Source: Paludibacteraceae bacterium
Lineage (GTDB): Bacteria > Bacteroidota > Bacteroidia > Bacteroidales > Paludibacteraceae
NCBI GenBank assembly: GCA_905233375.1
Contig: CAJOEJ010000004.1
Location: 1 to 64,000 of the forward strand
DNA length: 64,000 nucleotides
Direction of reading: 5' to 3'
In this document: positions 15,081 through 23,057 of the stretch, in pieces
How positions within the stretch are numbered: the stretch's first letter is position 1
Layout of the letters: each line of letters opens with the position of its first letter
Made by a program: the position numbers and the translations under genes
Notes under the pieces: model-generated
Database searches by the model: none
What the model saw: the letters and a program-made list of their open reading frames with translations, nothing else
What the model was told of the DNA's origin: nothing

Positions 15081-16187
15081 TTAGTCCGGGAATTCCATCA
15101 GGTACGCCTTGATGAACGCATCTATGTCTCCGTCCATGACGGCATTGACATTCGATGTCTGGTAGTTCGTCCGGTGATCCTTGACGCGGCGGTCATCGAA
15201 GACATACGAGCGGATCTGACTACCCCACTCGATTTTCTTCTTTCCCGCCTCCACCTTCGCTTGCGCCTGACGGCGTTTCTCGAGTTCCAGTTCGTAGAGT
15301 TGCGAGCGCAGGTGACGCAACGCGTTCTCACGGTTCTTGGGCTGGTCGCGCGTCTCGGTATTTTCGATCACTATCTCATCGGGCTGTCCGGTGAGCGGGT
15401 TGATGAACTTATAGTGCAGGCGCACGCCCGATTCGACCTTGTTGACGTTCTGTCCGCCGGCGCCGGAGGAGCGGAAGGTGTCCCAACTGAGGTTGGCAGG
15501 GTTCACCTCGACCTCAATGGTGTCATCAATGAGGGGCACAACGAAGACGGACGCAAAGGATGTCATCCGCTTGCCCTGGGCGTTGTAAGGGCTGACACGT
15601 ACGAGACGATGGACTCCGTTCTCGGACTTGAGATAGCCATACGCCATATCGCCTTCTATATTGAAGGTAACGGTCTTGATACCGGCTTCGTCGCCCTCCT
15701 GGTAGTTGGCGATCGTAACTTTATAATCGTGCTTCTCGCAATACCGCTGGTACATTCGCATCAACTGCTCGGCCCAATCTTGCGCCTCGGTTCCTCCCGC
15801 GCCGGCAACGATCTTGAGCACGGCCGGCATCTGGTCCTCCTCGTGGGAGAGCATATTCTTCATTTCCAGGTCCTCAACCTCTTGTAATGCATGCGCATAG
15901 GCGGCATCCACCTCGTCCTCCGAGACCAGCTCCTCCTTATAATATTCAAATGCCAGTTGCAGTTCCTCCACGGCAGCGCGTACCCCTTCGTAGCCCTCAA
16001 TCCAGCGCTTGATGCCCTTCACCTTGCGCATCTGCGCTTCGGCTGCTTTGGCATCATCCCAGAAGCCGGGAGCCTGGGTATGCAGTTCCTCTTCCTCCAA
16101 CTGAATACGCTTCTCATCAATTTGAAGATAGGTCTTCAGCTTGTCCGCACGCAGTTGAATATCTTTCAATTGTTCAATCGTTATCAT
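15081..16187 (-). CDS. prfB: Peptide chain release factor 2
   Basis: 368 residues from the ATG at 16187. RF2 reads UGA and UAA and triggers peptide release. GAGGQNVNKVESGVR holds the GGQ loop, and VRVSPYNAQGKR holds the codon-reading tripeptide (SPY where many RF2 have SPF). The track extends to 16280 but that reaches past the promoter. The frame is continuous, so the programmed +1 frameshift at an internal UGA seen in many bacteria is absent. It heads a probable operon down to aroK. Confidence 0.95.
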   Translation of the reverse strand: MITIEQLKDIQLRADKLKTYLQIDEKRIQLEEEELHTQAPGFWDDAKAAEAQMRKVKGIKRWIEGYEGVRAAVEELQLAFEYYKEELVSEDEVDAAYAHALQEVEDLEMKNMLSHEEDQMPAVLKIVAGAGGTEAQDWAEQLMRMYQRYCEKHDYKVTIANYQEGDEAGIKTVTFNIEGDMAYGYLKSENGVHRLVRVSPYNAQGKRMTSFASVFVVPLIDDTIEVEVNPANLSWDTFRSSGAGGQNVNKVESGVRLHYKFINPLTGQPDEIVIENTETRDQPKNRENALRHLRSQLYELELEKRRQAQAKVEAGKKKIEWGSQIRSYVFDDRRVKDHRTNYQTSNVNAVMDGDIDAFIKAYLMEFPD

Positions 16188-16208
16188 GTTCAATTCCCAT
16201 TTAGCGCG

Positions 16209-16239
16209 CAAAGGTAGTAAAAATTTTTGATATATGCAA
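16209..16239 (-). promoter_or_regulatory. Promoter of prfB
   Basis: Minus strand TTGC, 19 bases, TACCTTTG, ending about 21 bases before the prfB ATG. It is divergent to the recA promoter, the two -33 boxes being about 26 bases apart. Confidence 0.82.
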
Positions 16240-16265
16240 CTATTTTTGGTTTTTTGTCCCGAAAA

Positions 16266-16297
16266 TTTGCATAAATGCAAAAAAAGTTGTACCTTTG
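16266..16297 (+). promoter_or_regulatory. Promoter of recA
   Basis: TTTG, 20 bases, TACCTTTG, with the ATG at 16336. I see no obvious inverted-repeat LexA-type operator around it. Confidence 0.82.
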
Positions 16298-16335
16298 CAT
16301 GCTCAAACGATAAATAATAAAACTACAACAGACAT

Positions 16336-17376
16336 ATGGCAGAGAAACAAACTCCTTCAGCAGACAGGCTGAAAGCGCTGCAAGCAGCGATGGCAAAGAT
16401 CGACAAGGATTTCGGCAAAGGTGCTATCATGCGCCTGGGCGACGAGAAGATAGAAGACGTAGCCGTTATCCCGACAGGCAGTCTCGGACTCAACTACGCG
16501 TTAGGCGTAGGCGGTTACCCGCGCGGACGTATTATCGAGATATACGGTCCGGAGTCGTCCGGTAAGACGACGCTCGCTATCCACGCGATGGCAGAGGTAC
16601 AGAAACAAGGAGGCATTGCGGCTATTATCGATGCCGAGCACGCTTTTGACCGTTTCTATGCCGAGAAATTAGGCGTTAACACCGCCGACCTGCTTATCGC
16701 CCAGCCGGATAGTGGCGAGCAGGCATTGGAGATCGCGGATGAGTTAGTCCGCTCCGCAGCAGTCGATCTGATCGTGATCGACTCGGTAGCGGCGCTGACT
16801 CCGAAAGCAGAGATCGACGGCGATATGGGAGACAACAAAGTGGGTCTTCAGGCACGTCTGATGTCGCAGGCATTGCGCAAGATGACGGCGTCGGTGAACA
16901 AAACCAATACGACAGTCATCTTCATCAACCAGTTACGCGAGAAAATCGGTATCACGTTCGGCAACCCGGAGACGACCACCGGCGGAAATGCGCTCAAGTT
17001 TTATGCATCGGTTCGTCTGGATATCCGCCGCACGGGTCAGATCAAGGACGGCGAGGCGGTCAAAGGAAACCAGGTACGCGTGAAAGTAGTGAAGAACAAA
17101 GTGGCTCCGCCTTTCAAGAAAGCGGAATTCGACCTGATGTTCAACGAAGGTATCTCACGCGTAGGAGAGATTCTGGACTTTGCCGTTGCGACAGAGATCA
17201 TCAAGAAGAGCGGTTCGTTCTTCAGTTACGGCGACACGAAACTCGGTCAGGGACGCGACAAAGTGAAAGATGTGCTACGTGACAACCCGGATTTGTGCGA
17301 GGAGTTAGAGGCAAAAATCTCCGAGAAAGTACAGGAACTCGGTCTGGAAGCCGTATTGAACAAGATAGGGAAGTGA
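16336..17376 (+). CDS. recA: Recombinase RecA
   Basis: 346 residues, full length. Walker A GPESSGKT at 71-78, Walker [11 protein letters not shown] near 145, the L2 loop [20 protein letters not shown], and the C-terminal dimer region complete. RecA performs DNA strand exchange and co-protease activation. It stands alone: own promoter upstream and a repeat tract downstream. Confidence 0.97.
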   Translation: MAEKQTPSADRLKALQAAMAKIDKDFGKGAIMRLGDEKIEDVAVIPTGSLGLNYALGVGGYPRGRIIEIYGPESSGKTTLAIHAMAEVQKQGGIAAIIDAEHAFDRFYAEKLGVNTADLLIAQPDSGEQALEIADELVRSAAVDLIVIDSVAALTPKAEIDGDMGDNKVGLQARLMSQALRKMTASVNKTNTTVIFINQLREKIGITFGNPETTTGGNALKFYASVRLDIRRTGQIKDGEAVKGNQVRVKVVKNKVAPPFKKAEFDLMFNEGISRVGEILDFAVATEIIKKSGSFFSYGDTKLGQGRDKVKDVLRDNPDLCEELEAKISEKVQELGLEAVLNKIGK

Positions 17377-17379
17377 TAT

Positions 17380-17436
17380 TATTGGTGATTGGTGATTGGT
17401 GATTGGATATTGGTGATTGGTCATTAGTGATTGGTG
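17380..17436 (+). repeat. ATTGGTGATTGGTG tract that supplies the next start codon
   Basis: The words ATTGGTG and variants (ATATTGGTG, TCATTAGTG) fill the whole recA-to-dehydrogenase gap. The last copy contains the TTG (17431) and GTG (17434) that are the only available initiation codons of the downstream gene; an in-frame TGA lies immediately before. Confidence 0.8.
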
Positions 17437-19002
17437 AATACTATTCAGTATATCTTAAGCCCGAAGGATGCTCATGAGGCAGAGCAGAAATGGCGGGTGG
17501 TGAAGCGGAGTGTAGATGCACGTCAGCGTGAGCTGAAGGTGCATCTTACTGTTTTAGCGGATGATGCAGGGAAGCCCATCGCCAAAGAAGCCCCTATTCC
17601 CTTGTACGAGCCGCCTGTGTTCCAAGACGTGCATGAGGCGCCCCGATCGGTGCATATCATCGGTGCGGGTCCGGCAGGTCTGTTTGCCGCATTGACACTT
17701 TTGGAGCACGGTATCAAACCTATCATCTATGAGCGGGGGAAGGATGTCAGCGAGCGGAAGAAAGATATTGCATTGCTGAACCGGAACGAAGGACTTAATC
17801 CGGAGTCGAACTACTGTTTCGGCGAAGGCGGCGCAGGTACGTTCAGCGACGGGAAGCTTTTCTCGCGGTCGAAGAAACGCGGTAACATGCAGCGCGTGAT
17901 GGAGTTGTTCCATTATTTCGGTGCGCCGGACACCGTTTTATACGAGGCGCACGCGCATATAGGGAGCGACAAGTTGCCGGGAATCATCAAGCGGATGAGA
18001 GAATGCATCATAGAGCATGGCGGGGAAATACACTTTGAGACTTGCGTGACAAGTCTCAAAGATGTACAAAGGGACAAAGTACAAGGTACAACGGAAACTC
18101 CTATTATCTTAGCGATCGGTCATTCGGCGCACGATACGTACCGGATGTTAGCGGACGAGGGTGTGAAACTGGAGACGAAGGGGTTTGCGATGGGTGTGCG
18201 CATCGAACACCCGCAAGCGTTGATCAACCGGCTGATGTACCATCTTAAAGTACAGAACCCTACCCCTTCCCTCCCCTCGAGGGAGGGAGACAAGATCGTT
18301 CGTTACGTCGGGAATGCGAGTTATTCGATGGTGACGCAAGTGGACGGACGAGGGGTGTATTCATTCTGCATGTGTCCGGGAGGACATATCGTACCGGCAG
18401 GCAGCAGTGCAGACGGATGTGTGGTCAACGGGATGAGTGCGAGTCACCGCAATTCGCCTTATGCGAACAGCGGCATGGTGGTTCAGATCAATCCGGAGGA
18501 CATACCGGGCGATGATCCGTTGCGCGGACTGGCGTATCAGGAAGCGCTGGAAGCGCTTGCGTACCAGCAAGGAAGCCTACCCCAACCCCTCCCAAAAGGG
18601 AAGGGCTTAAAGCCAAACACAGCGCCGGCGCAGCGGATGAAGGATTTTGTAGAAGGGAAAGCGAGCAAGGATCTGCCGAATTGCAGTTATTTGCCGGGAA
18701 TTGTACCGAGCCGTTTGGACCAGTGGCTGCCTGCACATATCGGCAAACGTTTGCAGCAGGGTTTTCGTGATTTTGACCGCAAGTACCCGGGATTCCTGAC
18801 GAACGATGCGGTGATCGTCGGTGTAGAGAGCCGGAGCAGCAGTGCGGTGCGTATTCCCCGTGATCCGGAGACGTTGCAATCAGTGAGCACTCCGGGCTTA
18901 TACCCTTGCGGCGAAGGCGCAGGTTATGCAGGTGGAATCACGAGCAGCGCCTTGGACGGCATCAACGCCGCACTGGCTATTAGTCAGCATGAGGGCAGGT
19001 AA
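17434..19002 (+). CDS. FAD-dependent dehydrogenase (COG2509-type) with three repeat insertions
   Basis: About 522 residues. The Rossmann FAD motif HIIGAGPAGLFAALTLLEHG is at about 72-91, followed by ERGKDVSERKKDI and ESNYCFGEGGAGTFSDGKLF, hallmarks of this flavoprotein family. Near the end come EGAGYAGGITSSALDGINAA and GVESRSSSAVRIPRD. The substrate is unknown. Three stretches do not fit: DVQRDKVQGTT (about 210-220), NPTPSLPSREGDK (about 275-287) and SLPQPLPKGKGLKP (about 380-393). Each is encoded by a repeat element found elsewhere in the window. The start codon is GTG 17434 or TTG 17431, both in an iterated-word tract, so the original start may be lost. It may be an active enzyme with decorated loops or a decaying gene. 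Confidence 0.87.
   Translation: MNTIQYILSPKDAHEAEQKWRVVKRSVDARQRELKVHLTVLADDAGKPIAKEAPIPLYEPPVFQDVHEAPRSVHIIGAGPAGLFAALTLLEHGIKPIIYERGKDVSERKKDIALLNRNEGLNPESNYCFGEGGAGTFSDGKLFSRSKKRGNMQRVMELFHYFGAPDTVLYEAHAHIGSDKLPGIIKRMRECIIEHGGEIHFETCVTSLKDVQRDKVQGTTETPIILAIGHSAHDTYRMLADEGVKLETKGFAMGVRIEHPQALINRLMYHLKVQNPTPSLPSREGDKIVRYVGNASYSMVTQVDGRGVYSFCMCPGGHIVPAGSSADGCVVNGMSASHRNSPYANSGMVVQINPEDIPGDDPLRGLAYQEALEALAYQQGSLPQPLPKGKGLKPNTAPAQRMKDFVEGKASKDLPNCSYLPGIVPSRLDQWLPAHIGKRLQQGFRDFDRKYPGFLTNDAVIVGVESRSSSAVRIPRDPETLQSVSTPGLYPCGEGAGYAGGITSSALDGINAALAISQHEGR
18062..18092 (+). repeat. VQRD-type element in the dehydrogenase gene
   Basis: ATGTACAAAGGGACAAAGTA then CAAGGTACAAC, read in frame as DVQRDKVQGTT. 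Same family and same frame as the copy in the FAH-family gene. Confidence 0.8.
18256..18290 (+). repeat. GC-rich palindromic element in frame (NPTPSLPSREG)
   Basis: AACCCTACCCCTTCCCTCCC followed by CTCGAGGGAGGGAGA. The CCCTCCCCTCGAGGGAGGG core is a near-perfect palindrome. Related sequences lie at 18573 and 38588. Confidence 0.75.
18573..18609 (+). repeat. GC-rich palindromic element in frame (LPQPLPKGKG)
   Basis: CCTACCCCAACCCCTCCC then AAAAGGGAAGGGCTTA. The arms CCCCTCCC/GGGAAGGG are imperfectly complementary. It adds a proline/glycine/lysine loop to the dehydrogenase. Confidence 0.7.
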
Positions 19003-19158
19003 ATGTCTTGGTAATATCTAACCAATATCTAAGAAATATATAAGGAATCACTAACTTTTTGAACGCACTGTATTATATGCATAGTATATAATACTATAAA
19101 TGTCCGAATTCAATCCGGACAAAACATACGAAGCAAAAGAACTGTAAAAATAACATGA

Positions 19159-19191
19159 GAAAAGTGAGAATTTTGAGAATTCTCACTTTTC
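19159..19191. terminator. Bidirectional terminator between convergent genes
   Basis: A perfect 14-bp stem GAAAAGTGAGAATT / AATTCTCACTTTTC with loop TTGAG. It lies 22 bases past the stop of the minus-strand gene at 19214 and also downstream of the plus-strand dehydrogenase; T-rich sequence follows on the minus strand (GTTATTTTTAC). Confidence 0.7.
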
Positions 19192-19213
19192 TTACTTTTC
19201 TCAGAGCAAATTT

Positions 19214-19897
19214 TTAAAGTTGTACGCCGAGAGCGTTGTACTTCACACCGTTCTTGATGATGACGAGTTGACCGTTCTCGAAGGTCTTAACCGCCTTCAC
19301 AGCAGCGTTAACATTCTCTACACCTTCGGTGGATTCAACCGTAATCTTGCGAACACGTGCACCCGGAGTTGAAACCGTAGCATCAACAGCAGTTGCAGTG
19401 TAAGCAGCCTCTACCCAGATGTAACCATTGGCATCAGCGCCCTCTGCACCTTTATTCTTTGCAGGAAGAGCAACATCAGCACCGGTGCAACCATCGATAG
19501 CAACAGCCGATACCTCACCGCTACCCTTGTTTGCTAATTCAAAAACGATGTTAGAACCTGAACCGGCATACTTAACAGTAACCAGCGCCTTACCTTCCGC
19601 CGTTTTACCATTGCCCGGGAACTCAAAGTAACCGTTCTTGGTATCAATAACGATGTTCTTAACAGCATCACTGTTGTAGTGGAGTACGATATCCTCAAAG
19701 AGGGTTATTTCTACTACCGACATGTCAGCAGGAACTGCAATCAGGAGTTTACCAGTAGCTTCACCTTCTTTTTCTTCAACGACAATGTCCAAAGATGTTT
19801 GCACGTCGTCTGCAGTAATAGTTGCAAAGTCATAAACCTTTGCGTTAATTGTCATAGCTGCAACAACGGCAGCTGCGAAAAGGAAAATTTTCTTCAT
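19214..19897 (-). CDS. Secreted protein with T9SS-type C-terminal tail
   Basis: 227 residues. The signal peptide MKKIFLFAAAVVAAMTINA is cut before KVYDFATI. The mature protein is a predicted beta-rich domain of about 165 residues that I do not recognise; segments such as LTVKYAGSGSNIVF-like strands suggest a jelly roll. The last ~25 residues (KTFENGQLVIIKNGVKYNAL, then GVQL) match the short tail of the giant proteins (IINEHVYILRDQQMYDVTG and IDDHIYILRGEKLFDATG). It is therefore probably exported by T9SS. It has its own promoter and lies next to the pectin locus, so it might bind pectin fragments; that is inference. Confidence 0.82.
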   Translation of the reverse strand: MKKIFLFAAAVVAAMTINAKVYDFATITADDVQTSLDIVVEEKEGEATGKLLIAVPADMSVVEITLFEDIVLHYNSDAVKNIVIDTKNGYFEFPGNGKTAEGKALVTVKYAGSGSNIVFELANKGSGEVSAVAIDGCTGADVALPAKNKGAEGADANGYIWVEAAYTATAVDATVSTPGARVRKITVESTEGVENVNAAVKAVKTFENGQLVIIKNGVKYNALGVQL

Positions 19898-19980
19898 AAT
19901 TGTTGAGTTTTAAATTGTTAATATTTGTTTTTAAACAGATACACTATATCGTATAGAGGTTCTATAAATTATTCCGAGTG

Positions 19981-20011
19981 CAAAGGTACTACATTTTTCG
20001 GACATATACAA
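19981..20011 (-). promoter_or_regulatory. Promoter of the 227-aa secreted protein gene
   Basis: Minus strand TTGT, 19 bases, TACCTTTG, giving a 5' leader of about 75 nt before the ATG at 19897. Confidence 0.75.
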
Positions 20012-20047
20012 GTACATATTGCCGAAAAATGTAGATTTTTTGATTTT

Positions 20048-21538
20048 TTACTCTGCGGCGTCGGGATCTTTGCCGTTATAGAGGACATTTTTGATCTTTT
20101 TGTAATCCTCAATGGGCATGGGTTTGGGGTTAATCTGGCAGTTGACGAACTTGATATTTTCCGCGTACTCCAGTTTAATACCTCCCTTGTTTCCAATAAT
20201 CATGACATTGTCGAAGAGCAAGTCATGGACAGGTTTTCCTTTCATTCCGAGAATATTGACCGCCTGCTTGCTACCCACGCACATGATGTTGCGGAACGTT
20301 ATGTTGGACCAATCGGGGAAGAAAGCGTCCTTGTTATCCTTGTCGGTCGCGCTGACTCCGGCTCCTTTGTCCGCGTAGCCGGATTCGATATGAATCGCTT
20401 CGCCGAGGATATTTTTCATAATGATGTCCTGGCAGTATATGTCTTCGCACCATCCGCCACGTCCGGGTGCGGATTTGAAACGACATCCGATGTCCGTTCC
20501 CTCAAAATAGCAGTCTTTGACCACGAGGCGCTGCATACCTCCGGAGAACTCGGATCCGATGACAAAGCCGCCGTGCGCATGATAGACCGTATCATATCGG
20601 ATGAGGAAGTCGCGTTGCGGACCGGCATCGACACCTTTCTGTCCCACGCCGCCTTTCATACAGATACCGTCGTCACCGCAAGCGATATTACAGTTGACAA
20701 TGAGTGCGACCTGAATGTTTCCCGGATCCATTGCGTCTCCGTTCTGCGCCCAATGGGGGCAACGGATGTTGACGCCGTCAATAATAAGGTTTTGCACGCG
20801 CGTAGGCACGAAATGGAACTTGGGCGAATTGAGGAGGTGCACATGCTCGAGGATGAGGTTTTTGGAGTCGGTGATATTGACCAAGTGCGGGCGCATCTTC
20901 TCCTGGGTGATCGCATCCGAAGCGATATTGGGAACATTATAGTCCTTTTTGAGGTTGAACGGATACCATATTTTCCAGTTCTTGCTGTTCCCGTCCGCGA
21001 GTGTCGTTCCTCCCATCGCGAGGAGTTCGTTCCACTGGTCTTCACTCACTTTCTTCTGCTTGACCGGACGCCAATAGATACCCTGACCATCAATCGTTCC
21101 GCGCCCTGTGATACCTACGTTCTCCAGTTTGGAGCCGTATATGAGTGCGCGGCATTTCTTGCTACCGTCACGCGGATCGTCGGGTTGCACGTACAGTTCC
21201 TTGTTGGTCGAACCGAGGATGACGGCATTGTCGGCAAGGTGGAGATCCACGTTGGATACCATCTTAACGGGTCCCGTGAGCCATTTTCCATCGGGCACGA
21301 GGAGGTGACCGCCGCCCTGTTTCTTGAGATGCTTGAGGGCATTGGCGAATGCTTCGGTGTTGTCCGTCACGCCGTCTCCCACTGCTCCGAAATCCGTCAA
21401 GGTGACGGTATAATCCGGGAAGACAACGGGTTGCACATGCTCGACCGCACAGGGCAGCTCCGTGTAATACTTGTCATAAGGATTTTGCGCCTGCGCGCAG
21501 AGCGCTACAGCAGCCAAGAGGATAAAAAGCTTTCTCAT
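20048..21538 (-). CDS. GH28 polygalacturonase-type glycoside hydrolase
   Basis: 496 residues with a signal peptide (FILLAAVALCAQAQ). GH28 enzymes hydrolyse alpha-1,4-galacturonosyl linkages in pectin by inversion on a right-handed beta helix. The N-terminal TDFGAVGDGVTDNTEAFANA is typical. Catalytic regions are visible: NGDAMDP (the NTD-type aspartate), CGDDGICMKGG (paired aspartates), HGGFVIGSE (His-Gly) and CRFKSAPGRGG (the RxK substrate site). Exo or endo action cannot be told. It is the last enzyme gene of the SusC/SusD locus, 26 bases after the pectate lyase gene. Confidence 0.92.
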   Translation of the reverse strand: MRKLFILLAAVALCAQAQNPYDKYYTELPCAVEHVQPVVFPDYTVTLTDFGAVGDGVTDNTEAFANALKHLKKQGGGHLLVPDGKWLTGPVKMVSNVDLHLADNAVILGSTNKELYVQPDDPRDGSKKCRALIYGSKLENVGITGRGTIDGQGIYWRPVKQKKVSEDQWNELLAMGGTTLADGNSKNWKIWYPFNLKKDYNVPNIASDAITQEKMRPHLVNITDSKNLILEHVHLLNSPKFHFVPTRVQNLIIDGVNIRCPHWAQNGDAMDPGNIQVALIVNCNIACGDDGICMKGGVGQKGVDAGPQRDFLIRYDTVYHAHGGFVIGSEFSGGMQRLVVKDCYFEGTDIGCRFKSAPGRGGWCEDIYCQDIIMKNILGEAIHIESGYADKGAGVSATDKDNKDAFFPDWSNITFRNIMCVGSKQAVNILGMKGKPVHDLLFDNVMIIGNKGGIKLEYAENIKFVNCQINPKPMPIEDYKKIKNVLYNGKDPDAAE

Positions 21539-21564
21539 TGTTTTCTTGTTTTAATACAAAAAGT

Positions 21565-23055
21565 TTAGTACAAATCCCGTACCAAATAGCGCAGATACAC
21601 TTCCAAATTCGTATATCCGGTGACCAAATTGATTTTTTTTGCATCGACCGGGTCTTTCGGATCCAGTCCATAGCGTGTTTCCCATTCGTCCGGAATGCCA
21701 TCATAATCGGAATCGAGGGGTCTGTCGGCATTTTGCAGTTCGGGCCACGCTCCGACATCGGACTGCGTGTCTATAAGTCCTTTGGAAGAACCGTTCGAGC
21801 CGGCATGGGTGTAATTGCCGTTGCGCACTTCGCTAATAATCCGCGTATCAACGTCGTCGCGTCTATGGGAGCATCCGGCTTTAGCGAGCACGGTCTCGTA
21901 CGCCTCTTCCGCCGACTGCTCATGCACGAGCGCCGTCAAGCCGTCCTTCCAGCGGCTATCCGCTTTGCATTGACTCTTTTTCGACGATTCATCCGGAAAG
22001 ACACCTTTCCAGTTATCGGCAGTCACCTCCGTCGAACCCGCCATATAGTTCCCCGTGAGGTAGAACTTACCGGGTTGCACCGTTCCTCCCGGGCTCTCGC
22101 CGCAGTGATCGGCGCATTGCGTAGTCGGATTAAGCAGACGCGTTTTGACATCCGAGTCGGTAGCCGGTCCGGGTTTGTAATAGTTGTTCACAAAATTGAC
22201 GTGACGGCCACCCGCTCCCTTATTGGTTCCTTCGCCGCCATAGGCGGAGTTGCCTCCCCAGTTATAGACCACATTATTGACAAAGTCAATAGGTCCGGCA
22301 CATTTCGCATCCACGTAGTCATGGTCGAAACGGGGATTCCGGCTGTCGTGATGCGCCAGCAGATTATGGTGGAACGAAGCATTCTTACCGCCCCATATAC
22401 CACCGAATCCATGTCTGCCTTTGCCATGTACCGAATTCCGGAGCGACTCGGACACGATACAATACTGCATCGTAAAATCCGTATTGCCATAACAGCTGAC
22501 GCACTCATCGACAGACCACGAGCAGCTGAGGTGGTCAAGAACGACGCCCTTGGCATCGTTGACCGAGACGGCATCGAACTCCTTCTGGCTCTCATCGCCG
22601 AGTCGTACCCGCAGGAACCGTACGATGACGTTATCAGCATTGATGACCAGAGGATAGCCGGCAATGCAAATGCCATCGCCGGGAGCAGACTGCCCGTCAA
22701 TGGTCAGACTGCCGTTCTTGATCCGCAGTTCACGGGTCAGATGAATCGTGCCGGATAAGTTAAAGAGCACGTGCCTTGTACCGGACTGACTCACGGCATA
22801 GCGCAACGTACCGACCATTGGCAGCCCCGTATTGGGATCGTCCGCATCGTCCAGCCGGCTGACACGATAAATGGTTCCTCCATCTCCGCCGGTGACAGAG
22901 GCTCCTCCGCCCTCTATATGGCGGCAGGCGTTCACCAGTTCCTGATCCGAATCAATGACCGGTTCGACCTTTGGCGCCTCGGAAGAAGGTCCGCATGCCG
23001 CCAGGAAGCACAGCAGCATGCAGCCTATTGCTATTTGTTCCGATATTCTCATCAC
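21565..23055 (-). CDS. Pectate lyase (PL1-like) lipoprotein
   Basis: 496 residues with a lipoprotein signal (MLLCFLAACG, lipobox cysteine about residue 20), so anchored to a membrane, probably on the cell surface. A right-handed beta helix of the polysaccharide lyase family 1 type: SGTIHLTRELRIKNGSLTIDG, IVRFLRVRLGDESQ, DHLSCSWSVDECVSCYGN, and HDSRNPRF, which holds the catalytic arginine region. Such lyases cut polygalacturonate by beta elimination with calcium. The C-terminus has DSDYDGIPDEWETRYGLDPK and NLEVYLRYLV, a tail common on Bacteroidetes secreted lyases. It follows susD by 2 bases. Confidence 0.9.
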   Translation of the reverse strand: MMRISEQIAIGCMLLCFLAACGPSSEAPKVEPVIDSDQELVNACRHIEGGGASVTGGDGGTIYRVSRLDDADDPNTGLPMVGTLRYAVSQSGTRHVLFNLSGTIHLTRELRIKNGSLTIDGQSAPGDGICIAGYPLVINADNVIVRFLRVRLGDESQKEFDAVSVNDAKGVVLDHLSCSWSVDECVSCYGNTDFTMQYCIVSESLRNSVHGKGRHGFGGIWGGKNASFHHNLLAHHDSRNPRFDHDYVDAKCAGPIDFVNNVVYNWGGNSAYGGEGTNKGAGGRHVNFVNNYYKPGPATDSDVKTRLLNPTTQCADHCGESPGGTVQPGKFYLTGNYMAGSTEVTADNWKGVFPDESSKKSQCKADSRWKDGLTALVHEQSAEEAYETVLAKAGCSHRRDDVDTRIISEVRNGNYTHAGSNGSSKGLIDTQSDVGAWPELQNADRPLDSDYDGIPDEWETRYGLDPKDPVDAKKINLVTGYTNLEVYLRYLVRDLY

Positions 23056-23057
23056 AC

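Noticed and set aside
15081-16187. Programmed +1 frameshift in prfB
   Set aside because: The reading frame is continuous from the ATG and matches RF2 throughout, so no frameshift is needed.
19925-21568. 547-aa plus-strand ORF
   Set aside because: It is the antisense frame of the GH28 gene; the minus strand has a signal peptide and all GH28 motifs, the plus frame has none.
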